Assembly: GCA_903875215.1 (NCBI GenBank)
Contig: CAIQVH010000031.1
Span: 62,001 to 126,000, forward strand
DNA from: an uncultured Anaerolineae bacterium
GTDB taxonomy: Bacteria > Chloroflexota > Anaerolineae > Anaerolineales > Villigracilaceae
Length of the DNA stretch: 64,000 nucleotides
Direction of reading: 5' to 3'
How positions within the stretch are numbered: position 1 is the first letter of the stretch; the number at the start of each line of letters is the position of its first letter. Below, piece by piece: positions 48,428 through 57,314 of the stretch. The notes below the pieces were generated by a model. It did not search any database and was not told the DNA's origin. It saw only the letters and a program-made list of their open reading frames with translations. The translations under genes were made by a program, and so were the position numbers.

Positions 48428-49603
48428 ATGCCCAAGAATTCACAGGTTTTGCGTTTGAAGGAAGCCAGCCAGTTGACCGGCGCCCTCTGGGCGGCCTATG
48501 TGTATCGGGAAAATGAATCCTGGCAGGCGGGGGATTTCTATCACCTGGCCAAACCCGAACTGGCAGATTTGCTGCGCCTGTTGAACGACCCGCGCTCGGC
48601 GCCCTGGTTTGGCAAAGTACTGGTAGGCGGGCGTGTGCGCATGCATCCGTTGACTGGAGTGGAGAAATTGCCCGGGGCACGGGTGTATGGATTCCCAGCC
48701 GGGGTGATGACACTTGTTGTGGCGGGTGTGCCCGCGGAGTTGAGCGCACGTGATCAGCGCCTGTGGCGGCTGGCCACGTTGGTCGATCCCCCTCCCGTGC
48801 CTTCGCCGGGCGAGGTGGGATTGCTTCAACAAACCGTGATGGAATTACAACAAACTCAGCAGGAATTGCAGGCGCGCATCAGCGCCCAGCGCGAGGCCGA
48901 GGCGCGCCTGATTCAAGCTGCCAAGCTGGCGGCGGTCGGCGAGATGGCCGCTGGAGTGGCGCACGAGTTGAATAACCCTCTCACATCGGTGGTCGGATTT
49001 ACTGAATTGGCGCTGGAAGAATTGCCGCATGATTCACCCGTGCGGGCCGATCTCGATTTGGTGCTCAAGGAAGCTCGTCGTGCGCGCAGCGTGGTACGCC
49101 GCCTGCTCGATTTTGCCCGCCAGGGTGAGACCAACCGCGTCAAAGCAGATCTTAATGAAATTGTCGAAGATGTTCTCCTGTTGACCAGACACCTGATGAC
49201 CACCAACCATGTCCAGATGACCATCCGGCTCGGCGATAATCTGCCCTGGGTTTTGGTGGATCGCAACCAGATTAAACAGGTGGTCATTAACCTGATCAAT
49301 AACGCGCTGTATGCCATGCCGGAAGGGGGCAGGCTGGAGGTGGAAACCTCCACTGCCATGCGCTACAACCGTTCGTGGGTAACGCTTTCTGTGCGCGATG
49401 AGGGCGTTGGAATTGCCCCGGAGCACCTTCAGCGCATTTTTGAGCCTTTCTTTACCACGCGCGGCGACCGCGGCGGCACAGGGTTGGGCCTTTCTGTGAC
49501 TTATGGAATTGTCACAGACCATGGCGGTATGATCGAAGTTGAGAGTCAGGTCACCATGGGTTCTGCTTTCACCGTCTGGCTGCCTCTGGAGGATGTGTCG
49601 TGA
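48428..49603 (+). CDS. Cytoplasmic sensor histidine kinase
   Basis: 391 residues. An unassigned N-terminal region (1-125) is followed by a coiled coil (130-165), the H-box with His179 in AAGVAHELNNPLTSVVGF and the ATPase domain (about 275-390) with NLINNALYAMPEGG, VRDEGVGIAPEHL and GTGLGLSVTYGIV. No membrane helix is seen, so it senses an internal cue. A start 15 bases earlier is possible, but the TATAAT overlaps it. It forms an operon with the hybrid protein that follows (GTG overlapping its stop) and with the response regulator beyond. Confidence 0.9.
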   Translation: MPKNSQVLRLKEASQLTGALWAAYVYRENESWQAGDFYHLAKPELADLLRLLNDPRSAPWFGKVLVGGRVRMHPLTGVEKLPGARVYGFPAGVMTLVVAGVPAELSARDQRLWRLATLVDPPPVPSPGEVGLLQQTVMELQQTQQELQARISAQREAEARLIQAAKLAAVGEMAAGVAHELNNPLTSVVGFTELALEELPHDSPVRADLDLVLKEARRARSVVRRLLDFARQGETNRVKADLNEIVEDVLLLTRHLMTTNHVQMTIRLGDNLPWVLVDRNQIKQVVINLINNALYAMPEGGRLEVETSTAMRYNRSWVTLSVRDEGVGIAPEHLQRIFEPFFTTRGDRGGTGLGLSVTYGIVTDHGGMIEVESQVTMGSAFTVWLPLEDVS

Positions 49604-51171
49604 CATCTTCGCGTTTGCTGGTGATTGATGACGAGCCCGGTATTACCTTACTGTGCGACCGCCTGTTGAGCAGGGCAGGCTTTACCGTCATCACAGAGAC
49701 CGATCCGGCGGCAGCTTTGGAACTGATTAAAAAGGATCGCTTCGATCTGCTGTTGGTCGATATCCGCATGCCTGAGATCAGCGGGTTTGACGTTATCCAA
49801 AAAGCCCGGGAGATGCAAGGAGAAATCGCCATCCTGGCGATGACCGGCTTTGGCACAGTGGAAACCGCCATCCAGGCCCTGCGGCGCGGAGTGGACGGGC
49901 TGATCCTGAAGCCGTTTGAAAAAGCCGAGCTGATTCAGGCGGTTGAACAGGCGCTGAGTGACAGCCAGCAAAAACAGGATGCTGCGCGTGTCCAGGCATT
50001 ACGCCCGTTGTTTAGCGTTACCGAAACATTGCTCTCAGAAACACGCCCCGACTTTTTGCTCGAATTAATCCTGGAAGTAATTTCGGGTCAGCTACGTTGT
50101 TCCAACGTGGGTTTTTACCAGGTGATTCAAAAAGAGAATATGCTGTCTCTCCTGGCCGGGCGAGGCAAATTACTGACAGATGGGCCGGTCAGCGAAGCGG
50201 GCAACTCGGTGGCGCGGGCGGCTGCGACAGAAGCGCCAGTGTGGGGCGGGATGAACGATGCACGCCTGAAGCGTGATCTGTACCAGTTGGAATTGAGCAG
50301 CCTGATGTGCGTTCCATCCGTGCTGGTAACGACCTCTTCGGTCTTGTATGTGGCCCGCAATTCAGGGGAGCCTGTTTTCCGCGAAGCCGACCTCGAAATG
50401 TTCCTGATTTTGGCGCGACAGGCGACAATCGCCATGGAAAACGCCCGGCTGTATGAAGAACTACGCGCTTACGTGCGCCGCGTGGAAGAATCACAACAGG
50501 CTCTGGTGCAGGCTGAAAAACTGGCTGCGGCAGGCCGCCTGACCGCCTCCATTGCGCATGAGATCAATAACCCGCTCCAGTCTATGCAAAATTGTTTTCA
50601 CCTGGCAACCCGCGACGATATCCCCGCCGAAATGCGTCAGAACTACCTGAATATGACCCGCCAGGAGCTGGAGCGTCTGACGACCACCGTGCAGCGCATG
50701 CTCGATTTTTATCGCCCGAGCGCCGAGTTTAAAGCGGTGCAAGTGCTGGATTTGCTTGAGCATGTTCTCAACCTGCTTGGGCAGCAGCTGCGGGAGCGCA
50801 ACATCCGTGTCACCACGGCCTGGCCAGCCCACCTGGCCAGTATCCGTGCCATCAGTAACCAGATCGAGCAGGTTTTCATCAACCTGGTGTTAAATGCCTT
50901 TGACGCCATGCCCCAGGGCGGTGAATTGTGGATCAGTATCACCCAGAAGCGTAAAATGATTGAGATTACCTTCCAGGATACCGGGCCGGGTGTTCAGCCG
51001 GAGATCCAGGCGAATATCTTTGAGCCATTTATCAGCTCCAAGCAGAACGGAACCGGGCTGGGCCTCTCGGTCAGCTACGATATTGTCACAGCTCACGGCG
51101 GGAAGCTGGATTTGCTAACCGACCACCAGCCGGGGGCATGTTTCAGAGTGTTGTTGCCTATCAACCAATAA
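49600..51171 (+). CDS. Hybrid protein: receiver-GAF-histidine kinase
   Basis: 523 residues. The receiver domain (1-120) has the phospho-acceptor Asp54 in LLVDIRMP and the Asp pair in VIDDEPG, plus Thr/Lys in AMTGFG and LKPFEK. A GAF-like domain follows (about 145-300), then the H-box with His320 in TASIAHEINNPLQSM and an ATPase domain to the end (NLVLNAFDAMPQGG, GTGLGLSVSYDIV). The receiver could be phosphorylated by the kinase encoded just upstream, while its own kinase acts on the following regulator, making a relay. The GTG start overlaps the upstream stop and has GGAGG before it. Confidence 0.9.
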   Translation: MTSSRLLVIDDEPGITLLCDRLLSRAGFTVITETDPAAALELIKKDRFDLLLVDIRMPEISGFDVIQKAREMQGEIAILAMTGFGTVETAIQALRRGVDGLILKPFEKAELIQAVEQALSDSQQKQDAARVQALRPLFSVTETLLSETRPDFLLELILEVISGQLRCSNVGFYQVIQKENMLSLLAGRGKLLTDGPVSEAGNSVARAAATEAPVWGGMNDARLKRDLYQLELSSLMCVPSVLVTTSSVLYVARNSGEPVFREADLEMFLILARQATIAMENARLYEELRAYVRRVEESQQALVQAEKLAAAGRLTASIAHEINNPLQSMQNCFHLATRDDIPAEMRQNYLNMTRQELERLTTTVQRMLDFYRPSAEFKAVQVLDLLEHVLNLLGQQLRERNIRVTTAWPAHLASIRAISNQIEQVFINLVLNAFDAMPQGGELWISITQKRKMIEITFQDTGPGVQPEIQANIFEPFISSKQNGTGLGLSVSYDIVTAHGGKLDLLTDHQPGACFRVLLPINQ

Positions 51172-51184
51172 AGGATTCTTTGCC

Positions 51185-51904
51185 ATGAAAAACAATCTCC
51201 TCATAGTGGATGATGAACCCATTGCGCGCCAGTCTCTGAGCGATATACTGCGGCTGGAGGGATATCTCGTCACGGCGGTGGCGAATGGCGAACAGGCGAT
51301 TGAGCAGGTGCGCAATTACTCGGTGGATTTGATTGTGCTGGATTTGAAAATGCCCGGAATGAACGGGCTGGATGTGGTTCAGGTTGTCAACCAGATTTCC
51401 CCGGATACAGAGATCATCTTGTTGACGGCGTATGGGTCGATGGAATCGGCGGTGGAGGCGTTGCGACAGCGCGTCCATGATTATTTGTTAAAACCAGCCT
51501 CGCCCGGCCAGATTCTGGAAAGTGTACGGCGTGGATTGGAGCGGCGTGAGGCGCGGTTAAAGCAAAAGGAAAAACAGGATGCGGACGTGCCCGTCTTTTT
51601 GACCTCGGATGGTACTGAGGTGGATTTGATGCGGCGGATTGTCCAGCGGAACGGGCAAAGTGAGTCGCTGACCCCGGCTGAGGGCCAGCTCTTGAAGGTA
51701 TTTCTGGAAAACCCTGGTCGGGTATATTCTCACCGCGAGTTGGTCTTGTTGGTGCAGGGCTATGATGTTTCACAGCGCGAGGCGCAGGAAATCCTGCGAC
51801 CATTGGTGAGCCGGTTGCGCAACAAGCTGGATTCTTTCCCGACTTTATTGGAGCGGATTGTGAGTGTGCGTGGGACGGGTTATATCTTCGAGTCGGAGGC
51901 TTAA
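51185..51904 (+). CDS. Response regulator with winged-helix output
   Basis: 239 residues. Receiver (1-120): Asp9/10 pair, phospho-acceptor Asp53 in IVLDLKMPGMNG, Thr in LLTAYGS, Lys in LLKPASP. The C-terminal domain (about 145-239) is an OmpR/PhoB-type winged helix: LTPAEGQLLKVFLENPGRVYSHRELVLL, VSRLRNKLDS and VRGTGYIF. It is the natural output of the preceding two kinases, 13 bases downstream of them. The stop overlaps the end of the convergent EamA gene by 4 bases. Confidence 0.92.
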   Translation: MKNNLLIVDDEPIARQSLSDILRLEGYLVTAVANGEQAIEQVRNYSVDLIVLDLKMPGMNGLDVVQVVNQISPDTEIILLTAYGSMESAVEALRQRVHDYLLKPASPGQILESVRRGLERREARLKQKEKQDADVPVFLTSDGTEVDLMRRIVQRNGQSESLTPAEGQLLKVFLENPGRVYSHRELVLLVQGYDVSQREAQEILRPLVSRLRNKLDSFPTLLERIVSVRGTGYIFESEA

Positions 51905-52848
51905 TCTTGCAGGCTCCAGGGTTGCACTTCGGGTGGGTGCAGCCAGGAGAGCCAGCCGCCTTTTGGATGTCTTTTGACGGGGCCATGTTTTTCGAGGGCG
52001 GCCAGGATCAGGCTGATGCCAAGGATTCCGGCGCCCAATAATTGCAGGGGGCCAAGACTCTCTTCAAGCAGGAAACGGCTGAGCAGGAGGGTGATGAATA
52101 ATTCGCTGAGTCCGAGCAGGGCGGCTTGCAGGCCGCCGATGTGTTTTATTCCGAGAAACAGCATCAGGCGTGAGATGAACGTGACCAGGGTCAGCAGAAT
52201 GACCGGCAGCCAGGTGGCGCCTGGGGCCGGGGGCGTCCGGTCAAAGATGAAGTAGAAGGGCACGGTCACCAGGCTCATGGCAAGCAGGGTGTAGAGTGTC
52301 ACGGTCGGGGCTGGGATTTCGTACAAGACGCGCTGGTTGATGGGGATGTGTAAGGCGTATAAGATGGCGGCCCCGAGCATCATCAACACGGCTGGGAGTG
52401 GTGCGCTGGCGCCGTCGGCGCGGGTGAGCAGGAAAACGGCGGCGGCGGCAATACCGACCCGCAGCAGGGTCAGGCGCGAGATGGCCTGCCGGTCGAGCAG
52501 GGAAAATACGGCCACGAAGAGCGGATAGAGTGAGTAGAGCAGTTGTCCCAGGCTGGCGGGGAGTGAGCCAAGCGCCTGGTAGTAGAGCAATGATCCGAGG
52601 CCGTTGATGGCGCCGGCCAACAGGCAGCCGAGCAGGCCGGCGGGGAAGATGTAGAGGTGCTGGGGTTTGAAGGCGATCAGGTAGAGAAATACCAACAGCG
52701 CGGCCAGGCCGGTGCGTGTGGCAACGACTGCGAGCGGGGAGAATCCACCCAGAATGGCCCAGCGTCCGAAGACCGGGGCCATTCCCAGGAGGATGGCTGA
52801 AGACAGGGCGGCGAGAACTCCGGTGCGCTGTCGTGGGTTGGGAGGCAT
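51901..52848 (-). CDS. EamA (DMT-family) transporter
   Basis: 315 residues, ten predicted helices in two EamA repeats (about 12-140 and 155-290), the layout of RhtA-like exporters of threonine and homoserine and of other metabolite carriers. Substrate motifs are not diagnostic. It is the last gene of the minus-strand unit that contains the threonine-synthase-like/receiver fusion, 46 bases after it (AAAGG ribosome site 6 bases before the ATG), so export of an amino acid made by that enzyme is a reasonable hypothesis. It overlaps the response regulator gene tail to tail. Confidence 0.85.
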   Translation of the reverse strand: MPPNPRQRTGVLAALSSAILLGMAPVFGRWAILGGFSPLAVVATRTGLAALLVFLYLIAFKPQHLYIFPAGLLGCLLAGAINGLGSLLYYQALGSLPASLGQLLYSLYPLFVAVFSLLDRQAISRLTLLRVGIAAAAVFLLTRADGASAPLPAVLMMLGAAILYALHIPINQRVLYEIPAPTVTLYTLLAMSLVTVPFYFIFDRTPPAPGATWLPVILLTLVTFISRLMLFLGIKHIGGLQAALLGLSELFITLLLSRFLLEESLGPLQLLGAGILGISLILAALEKHGPVKRHPKGGWLSWLHPPEVQPWSLQD

Positions 52849-52894
52849 GGCATGCCTTTCTGGGCGTGGCTTGTGCTCGGTGCAGGGGCTGGCG

Positions 52895-54580
52895 TCAGCG
52901 CAGCAGGGCGCGGACTTCCGCCAGAAATTCTTCGCTCATAAAATCGCCTTTTTGCAGCAGGGCCTGGATCTGGCCTTGCAGGCGGCTTTTTTCTTCGAGG
53001 GTGAGTTCTTTGGCGGTGGAGACGATGACGGGGATGTCGGCGGTGGAGGGGTTGGATTTGAGGGCTTCTAGGACGGTGAATCCGTCCATTTCGGGCATCA
53101 TCAGGTCGAGGATGAGCAGGTCGGGGTGTTCGCGGTTGACCAGTTCCAGCCCGGCTCGCCCGGTGCCGGCTTCGTAGATGGTGAAATCCCCTTGCGATTG
53201 CAGGATGCGGCGCACGAGGCGGCGTGCGTCGGGGGTGTCGTCGATGATGGCGATGCGCGGGAAGCGGTCGGGGGCCACGCGGTTGAGGGCGGCCAGCAGG
53301 CCTTCCTGTTCGGTGGCGCTGTGCGGGTTGGCGGGTTGGGTTTGGGGTAGTTCTACGTCGCGGGTCCAGCCGCTGCCGAGGATGAGTGGTTCGGCTGGCA
53401 GGGTGTGCCCGGTGCAGTTGATGACGATCAGGTCGGAGGGTTTGAGGCTGCCGGCGCGGAGCAATTTAATCAGCCCGGCAAAAGCCGCTGCGGCGGCTGG
53501 TTCCGCTGAAATTCCCTCCATCTTGGCGAGCAGGTGCATGGCGCGATAGGCTTCTTCGTCGGTGACGCTTTCAAACTGGCCGCCGTGTTGTTTCATTTCC
53601 TGGCGCAACAGGCCGTAGGAGCGCCCGGGGGTGCCGGTGGCGAGGGTTTCGATATGGGTTTGGGGGTTGGTGACGGGGATGGCTTCGGCCAGGTTGTTTT
53701 GCCAGGCGTGTACCATGGGGGCGCAGCCGGCGGCCTGGATGGCGATCATCCCAGGCTGTTGGTTGGTGAAGCCCATGGCTTGCATTTCGTGAAAGCCTTT
53801 GCCCACCCCCACGGGGCCGAGGCCGCCGCTGACGGCCTGGATGTACCAATCGGGGGTGCGCCAGCGCGGCTGGCCGGGCTGGTGGCCGGGCGGCGGGCCG
53901 AGATGCTCGGTGAGCTGTTCGGCGATTTCGAAGGCGATGGTTTTCATACCTTCCACCGAGGTGATGGTGCGCGTGCCCATATCGTGGTACAGGCCGCGTT
54001 TTTGGGCAAATTCTGCTGCGATTTGCTTGACCTGGTCGTACGAGCCGGTCACTTTGACGACCTGGCTGCCGTACAGGGCGATTTCGCGCATTTTGACTTC
54101 GGGGACGAGGCTGGTGACGAAAGCCCAGAGTTTGATCCCGGCCCGGGCGGCGTAGGCTGAATAGGAGATGGCGACGTTGCCGGTGGAGGCGGCGACGAGT
54201 TCGGTGATGCCGGCTTCTTTGAGCGCGGCGATGGTCAGGGCGGCCTGGCGGTCTTTGAAGGAGGCGGTTGGCCCCTGGCGTTCGTCTTTGATGTATAGAT
54301 TGGGGCAGCCGAGCATTTGCCCGAGGTTGGCGGCACGGATCAGGGGCGTGCCGCCTTCGCCCAGGTATAGGTCGGGGTTGGGTTGGCGAATCGGGAGGAC
54401 TTCGCGATAGCGCCACAGGTCAAATTTGCGGGCTGGCAGGGCGGCTTCGAGCTGGCGGGCGGCTGAGGGGTAATCGTAAACAGCCTGACGCCACTGGCTT
54501 TTGCAGTTCGGGCAGTGGATGGTCAGCGGGTTGTAAGGTTCGGTCTGGCCGCAATCCAGGCATTGAATGGCGAAGGACAT
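52895..54580 (-). CDS. thrC: Threonine-synthase-like PLP enzyme fused to a response-regulator receiver domain
   Basis: 561 residues from the ATG at 54580 (GGAG 6 bases upstream; an upstream extension is antisense to a kinase end). Residues 7-26 are a zinc-ribbon-like C-x2-C-x12-C-x2-C. The PLP domain follows with Lys109 in GPTASFKDRQA, STGNVAISYSAYAARAG and SGGLGPVGVG. Together these match the threonine synthase family, which converts phosphohomoserine to threonine; a paralogue with another substrate is possible. From about 442 to the end is a receiver domain with Asp447/448, phospho-acceptor Asp492, Ser/Thr521-522 and Lys544, all intact. Fusion of this enzyme to a receiver is unusual. A histidine kinase gene lies 28 bases upstream. 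Confidence 0.9.
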   Translation of the reverse strand: MSFAIQCLDCGQTEPYNPLTIHCPNCKSQWRQAVYDYPSAARQLEAALPARKFDLWRYREVLPIRQPNPDLYLGEGGTPLIRAANLGQMLGCPNLYIKDERQGPTASFKDRQAALTIAALKEAGITELVAASTGNVAISYSAYAARAGIKLWAFVTSLVPEVKMREIALYGSQVVKVTGSYDQVKQIAAEFAQKRGLYHDMGTRTITSVEGMKTIAFEIAEQLTEHLGPPPGHQPGQPRWRTPDWYIQAVSGGLGPVGVGKGFHEMQAMGFTNQQPGMIAIQAAGCAPMVHAWQNNLAEAIPVTNPQTHIETLATGTPGRSYGLLRQEMKQHGGQFESVTDEEAYRAMHLLAKMEGISAEPAAAAAFAGLIKLLRAGSLKPSDLIVINCTGHTLPAEPLILGSGWTRDVELPQTQPANPHSATEQEGLLAALNRVAPDRFPRIAIIDDTPDARRLVRRILQSQGDFTIYEAGTGRAGLELVNREHPDLLILDLMMPEMDGFTVLEALKSNPSTADIPVIVSTAKELTLEEKSRLQGQIQALLQKGDFMSEEFLAEVRALLR

Positions 54581-54608
54581 TCCAGGCTCCGGTTTCTTTG
54601 GGTGAGCG

Positions 54609-57314
54609 TTATGGGGTGTTTTTCGCACCGTCGGCGGGCTGGGGGTGGAAAAGCGGCAGGGTGAAGAAAAAGGTGCTGCCTTTGCCAGGTTGACTGTGGA
54701 CGCCAATTTGACCGCCCTGCATCTCGACCAGCCGTTTGCAGATGGAAAGCCCCAGGCCAGTGCCATCGGTTTTACGCGTTGGAGATGAATCAACCTGCGA
54801 GAAGGCCTGGAAAAGTTTTTTCTGGTCGGAGGGGGAGATGCCTGGCCCGGTATCGTGGACGCTGATCAGTGCCTCGGCTGCGCCGCTGACTGGATTGGTC
54901 TGCAGCCTGGCGCTGACGGTGATGGCGCCGCTTTCGGTGAACTTGGCAGCATTCGAGAGCAGGTTGAGCATTACCTGGCGGAAGCGGAGTGGGTCAGCAA
55001 GCACGGTTGCCAGGTCGGGGTCCATTTTTTGCAGGATCTGGATGGGCTTGTCTTTGACCAGCCCCGCCGAAGTGGTGATGACGTGGTTAATTGCCTCGGT
55101 CAGGTTCAGCTCCTCGGGGGCCAGCTCCATTTTTCCTGCATCAATCTTGGATAGGTCGAGGATATTGTTAATCAGCCCGAGCAGGTGGTGTCCGGAGTTG
55201 TAGATGGCCAGCAGGTCTTGCTGTTGCTCTGTGGTGATTGGGCCATCGATGCCTTTCAAGATGACGCGCGAGAAGCCGATGATCGAATTTAACGGGGTGC
55301 GCAGTTCGTGGGACATGTTCGCCAGGAACTGGGTTTTGAGGGTGTCGATCTCGCGCATTTCATCAACGGCCATTTGGGCCAGGGCATAGGAGCGGGCGTT
55401 GTCAATGGCGATTGAAATCTGATCGGCGAGCGTTTCGAGTACGGCGATTTCCTCCGGGTGGAATGTGTCGGTTTTTTCTGAATGAATATCCAACGCACCA
55501 ATGATGCGCGATCCGATTTTGAGCGGGATACCTGCCTCAGAGCGGGTTTCAGGCAAAAGCGGGTTGCGTTGGAAGAGCGGGTCAACCGCCGCATCGTTGA
55601 TGATGATGGTTGTGCCGCTGGCGGTGGCGGTTCCCATGGCCGTGCTTGAGCCGACCGCCACCGAAAACAGGTTCTGTTTCAAACTATGGCCGCCAGGGCC
55701 TGTACCGGCGCGCAGTACAGCGTTGAGGCTATTTTCATCCACAGTGTACAGGCCGACATGCAGATAACCGAAGCGGGATCGGATCAGGTCTACGGCGCGG
55801 TTGAAGAGCGGTTCCAGTTCCAGCGTGGAGGTGATCAGGCGGCTGACTTCCGTCGCTGTAGCCAGATATTCATTTTGCCGGCGCAGACGCTCATTCAGCC
55901 CGGCCAGCTCGGCGGCGCGTTTTTGGGTTTCTTCAAGCAGCCGGGTGCGTTCCACTGCCAACCCAAGCTGGGCGATCAACGTTTCTGCCAGGCGCAGTTC
56001 GTCAGCGCTTAATTGGCGGCCGGGTTGCAGGAGGTACAGGCTCACCAGCCCGCCGACTTTTTCCTGCAGGATCAGTGGCAGGAAGGTTATCGCCTGAATT
56101 TTCCGGCCTGGAAGCAGGTGCCGCTCCAGATCCTGGTTTTTTTGCCGGGGAAGATCGGGGATACTGAGTGGGGCGCGCGTTTCGTAGACTTTACGGACGA
56201 TGGCATCTTCCGTGGATATCAGCAGTTCGGGCGGGCGGCGGGTTTCCTTCTCGCTGGCCAAAGACTGCGCCGAAACCAGCAGACCGAGATCCGGCTGTTC
56301 GATGGCAATCCGCACATCAGCCAGGTTGAGCACCGTGGTAATTTGATGGGTGAATTGCTGAAAGGTGGTCTGCAGGTCAGTGGTGGCCGCAGCCTGCGTG
56401 ACGAAGTTATTGATAACGCTCATTTCCTGGGCGGTTTTCTGGATTTCCTGCACCAGGATGGCATTTTTCATAGCTGACGCAATCTGCGCAGCCAGGGTGG
56501 TCATGACGGAGGTCGATTCTTCGCCGAATGCGTCCTGCCGTTCGGAATGTAGAGTCAACACGCCGAGGAGTTGTTCCCCCACTGCAATCGGGATTGCCAT
56601 TTCGGATTGCAGATTCGGCAGGCTGGGGTCGGGCTGCCAGTCGGGCTGCGTCTGCACCGCCTGGAGGCTGACAGCCTGCCGGGTGCGCGCCGCCCGTGCC
56701 AGGCAGGAATTTTGCGCTTTGAAGTCCAGATCCCGCGGGCCGTGGGCGCCGGGTAGATGTTCCATCTCGTTGGCCCAACTGCAGGCTTTCAATTTCAGCT
56801 GGCGCCCATCTGCGCTCAGGGTGTGGATGTGCACATGGTACAGGTTGAATCGCTGGCGGGTCAGGTTGACGGCGGTTTCCAGCAGGGGTTGAAGCTCCAA
56901 AATGGTGGAAATGCGCGAGGCAATCTCAGCCACGGCGGCCATCTGGTTGGCCAATTTTTGGGTGGTTTGAAATAAATGGGCATTTTGCAGGGCCAGCCCC
57001 AGCTGGTCTGCGACCTGGCGGGCGAGAGTTTGCTCCTCGGCCTGCCATTGATGCCCGAAGCTGGATTCCAGCTGGAGGAGTGTCTGGTTGCCGGGGGCCT
57101 GGATCGGGATTGCGAGCCTGGCGCGCAGCCCGGATTCCAACTGGAAAGGCTGTTCAAGGACGGGTTCGGGGCGGCTTTTCAGACCCGTATCGGCTGATTT
57201 TCTGGGAGTGGTCTTCAGTTGGGAGGTTGCAGGGCGCAGGTCTTCGCGCTCGGTTTGCGGGAGGCCGGTAAATAATTTATCAAGGCGATTGCGTATCTTT
57301 TTGTTGCTGGACAT
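54609..57314 (-). CDS. GAF-array histidine kinase
   Basis: 901 residues, cytoplasmic, no membrane helix. Starts with a partial GAF-like region (about 50-115), then three GAF domains (roughly 135-300, 305-475, 495-650) separated by short helices. Next are the H-box with His669 in FLANMSHELRTPLNSIIGF, a dimerisation helix, and an ATPase domain with NLLSNAAKFTES, VHDTGPGIS and GTGLGLSICKRL. Many internal signals could be integrated. It has no receiver of its own; the nearest one is fused to the threonine-synthase-like enzyme directly downstream. Its start overlaps the end of the ParA gene by 35 bases. Confidence 0.9.
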   Translation of the reverse strand: MSSNKKIRNRLDKLFTGLPQTEREDLRPATSQLKTTPRKSADTGLKSRPEPVLEQPFQLESGLRARLAIPIQAPGNQTLLQLESSFGHQWQAEEQTLARQVADQLGLALQNAHLFQTTQKLANQMAAVAEIASRISTILELQPLLETAVNLTRQRFNLYHVHIHTLSADGRQLKLKACSWANEMEHLPGAHGPRDLDFKAQNSCLARAARTRQAVSLQAVQTQPDWQPDPSLPNLQSEMAIPIAVGEQLLGVLTLHSERQDAFGEESTSVMTTLAAQIASAMKNAILVQEIQKTAQEMSVINNFVTQAAATTDLQTTFQQFTHQITTVLNLADVRIAIEQPDLGLLVSAQSLASEKETRRPPELLISTEDAIVRKVYETRAPLSIPDLPRQKNQDLERHLLPGRKIQAITFLPLILQEKVGGLVSLYLLQPGRQLSADELRLAETLIAQLGLAVERTRLLEETQKRAAELAGLNERLRRQNEYLATATEVSRLITSTLELEPLFNRAVDLIRSRFGYLHVGLYTVDENSLNAVLRAGTGPGGHSLKQNLFSVAVGSSTAMGTATASGTTIIINDAAVDPLFQRNPLLPETRSEAGIPLKIGSRIIGALDIHSEKTDTFHPEEIAVLETLADQISIAIDNARSYALAQMAVDEMREIDTLKTQFLANMSHELRTPLNSIIGFSRVILKGIDGPITTEQQQDLLAIYNSGHHLLGLINNILDLSKIDAGKMELAPEELNLTEAINHVITTSAGLVKDKPIQILQKMDPDLATVLADPLRFRQVMLNLLSNAAKFTESGAITVSARLQTNPVSGAAEALISVHDTGPGISPSDQKKLFQAFSQVDSSPTRKTDGTGLGLSICKRLVEMQGGQIGVHSQPGKGSTFFFTLPLFHPQPADGAKNTP

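Noticed and set aside
54581-54793. N-terminal extension of the threonine-synthase/receiver fusion
   Set aside because: It lies over the ATPase end of the upstream kinase gene, and a good ribosome site precedes the inner ATG at 54580.
55289-57157. Additional small genes within the GAF-array kinase
   Set aside because: All are alternative-frame readings of GAF coding sequence with no ribosome site or motif.
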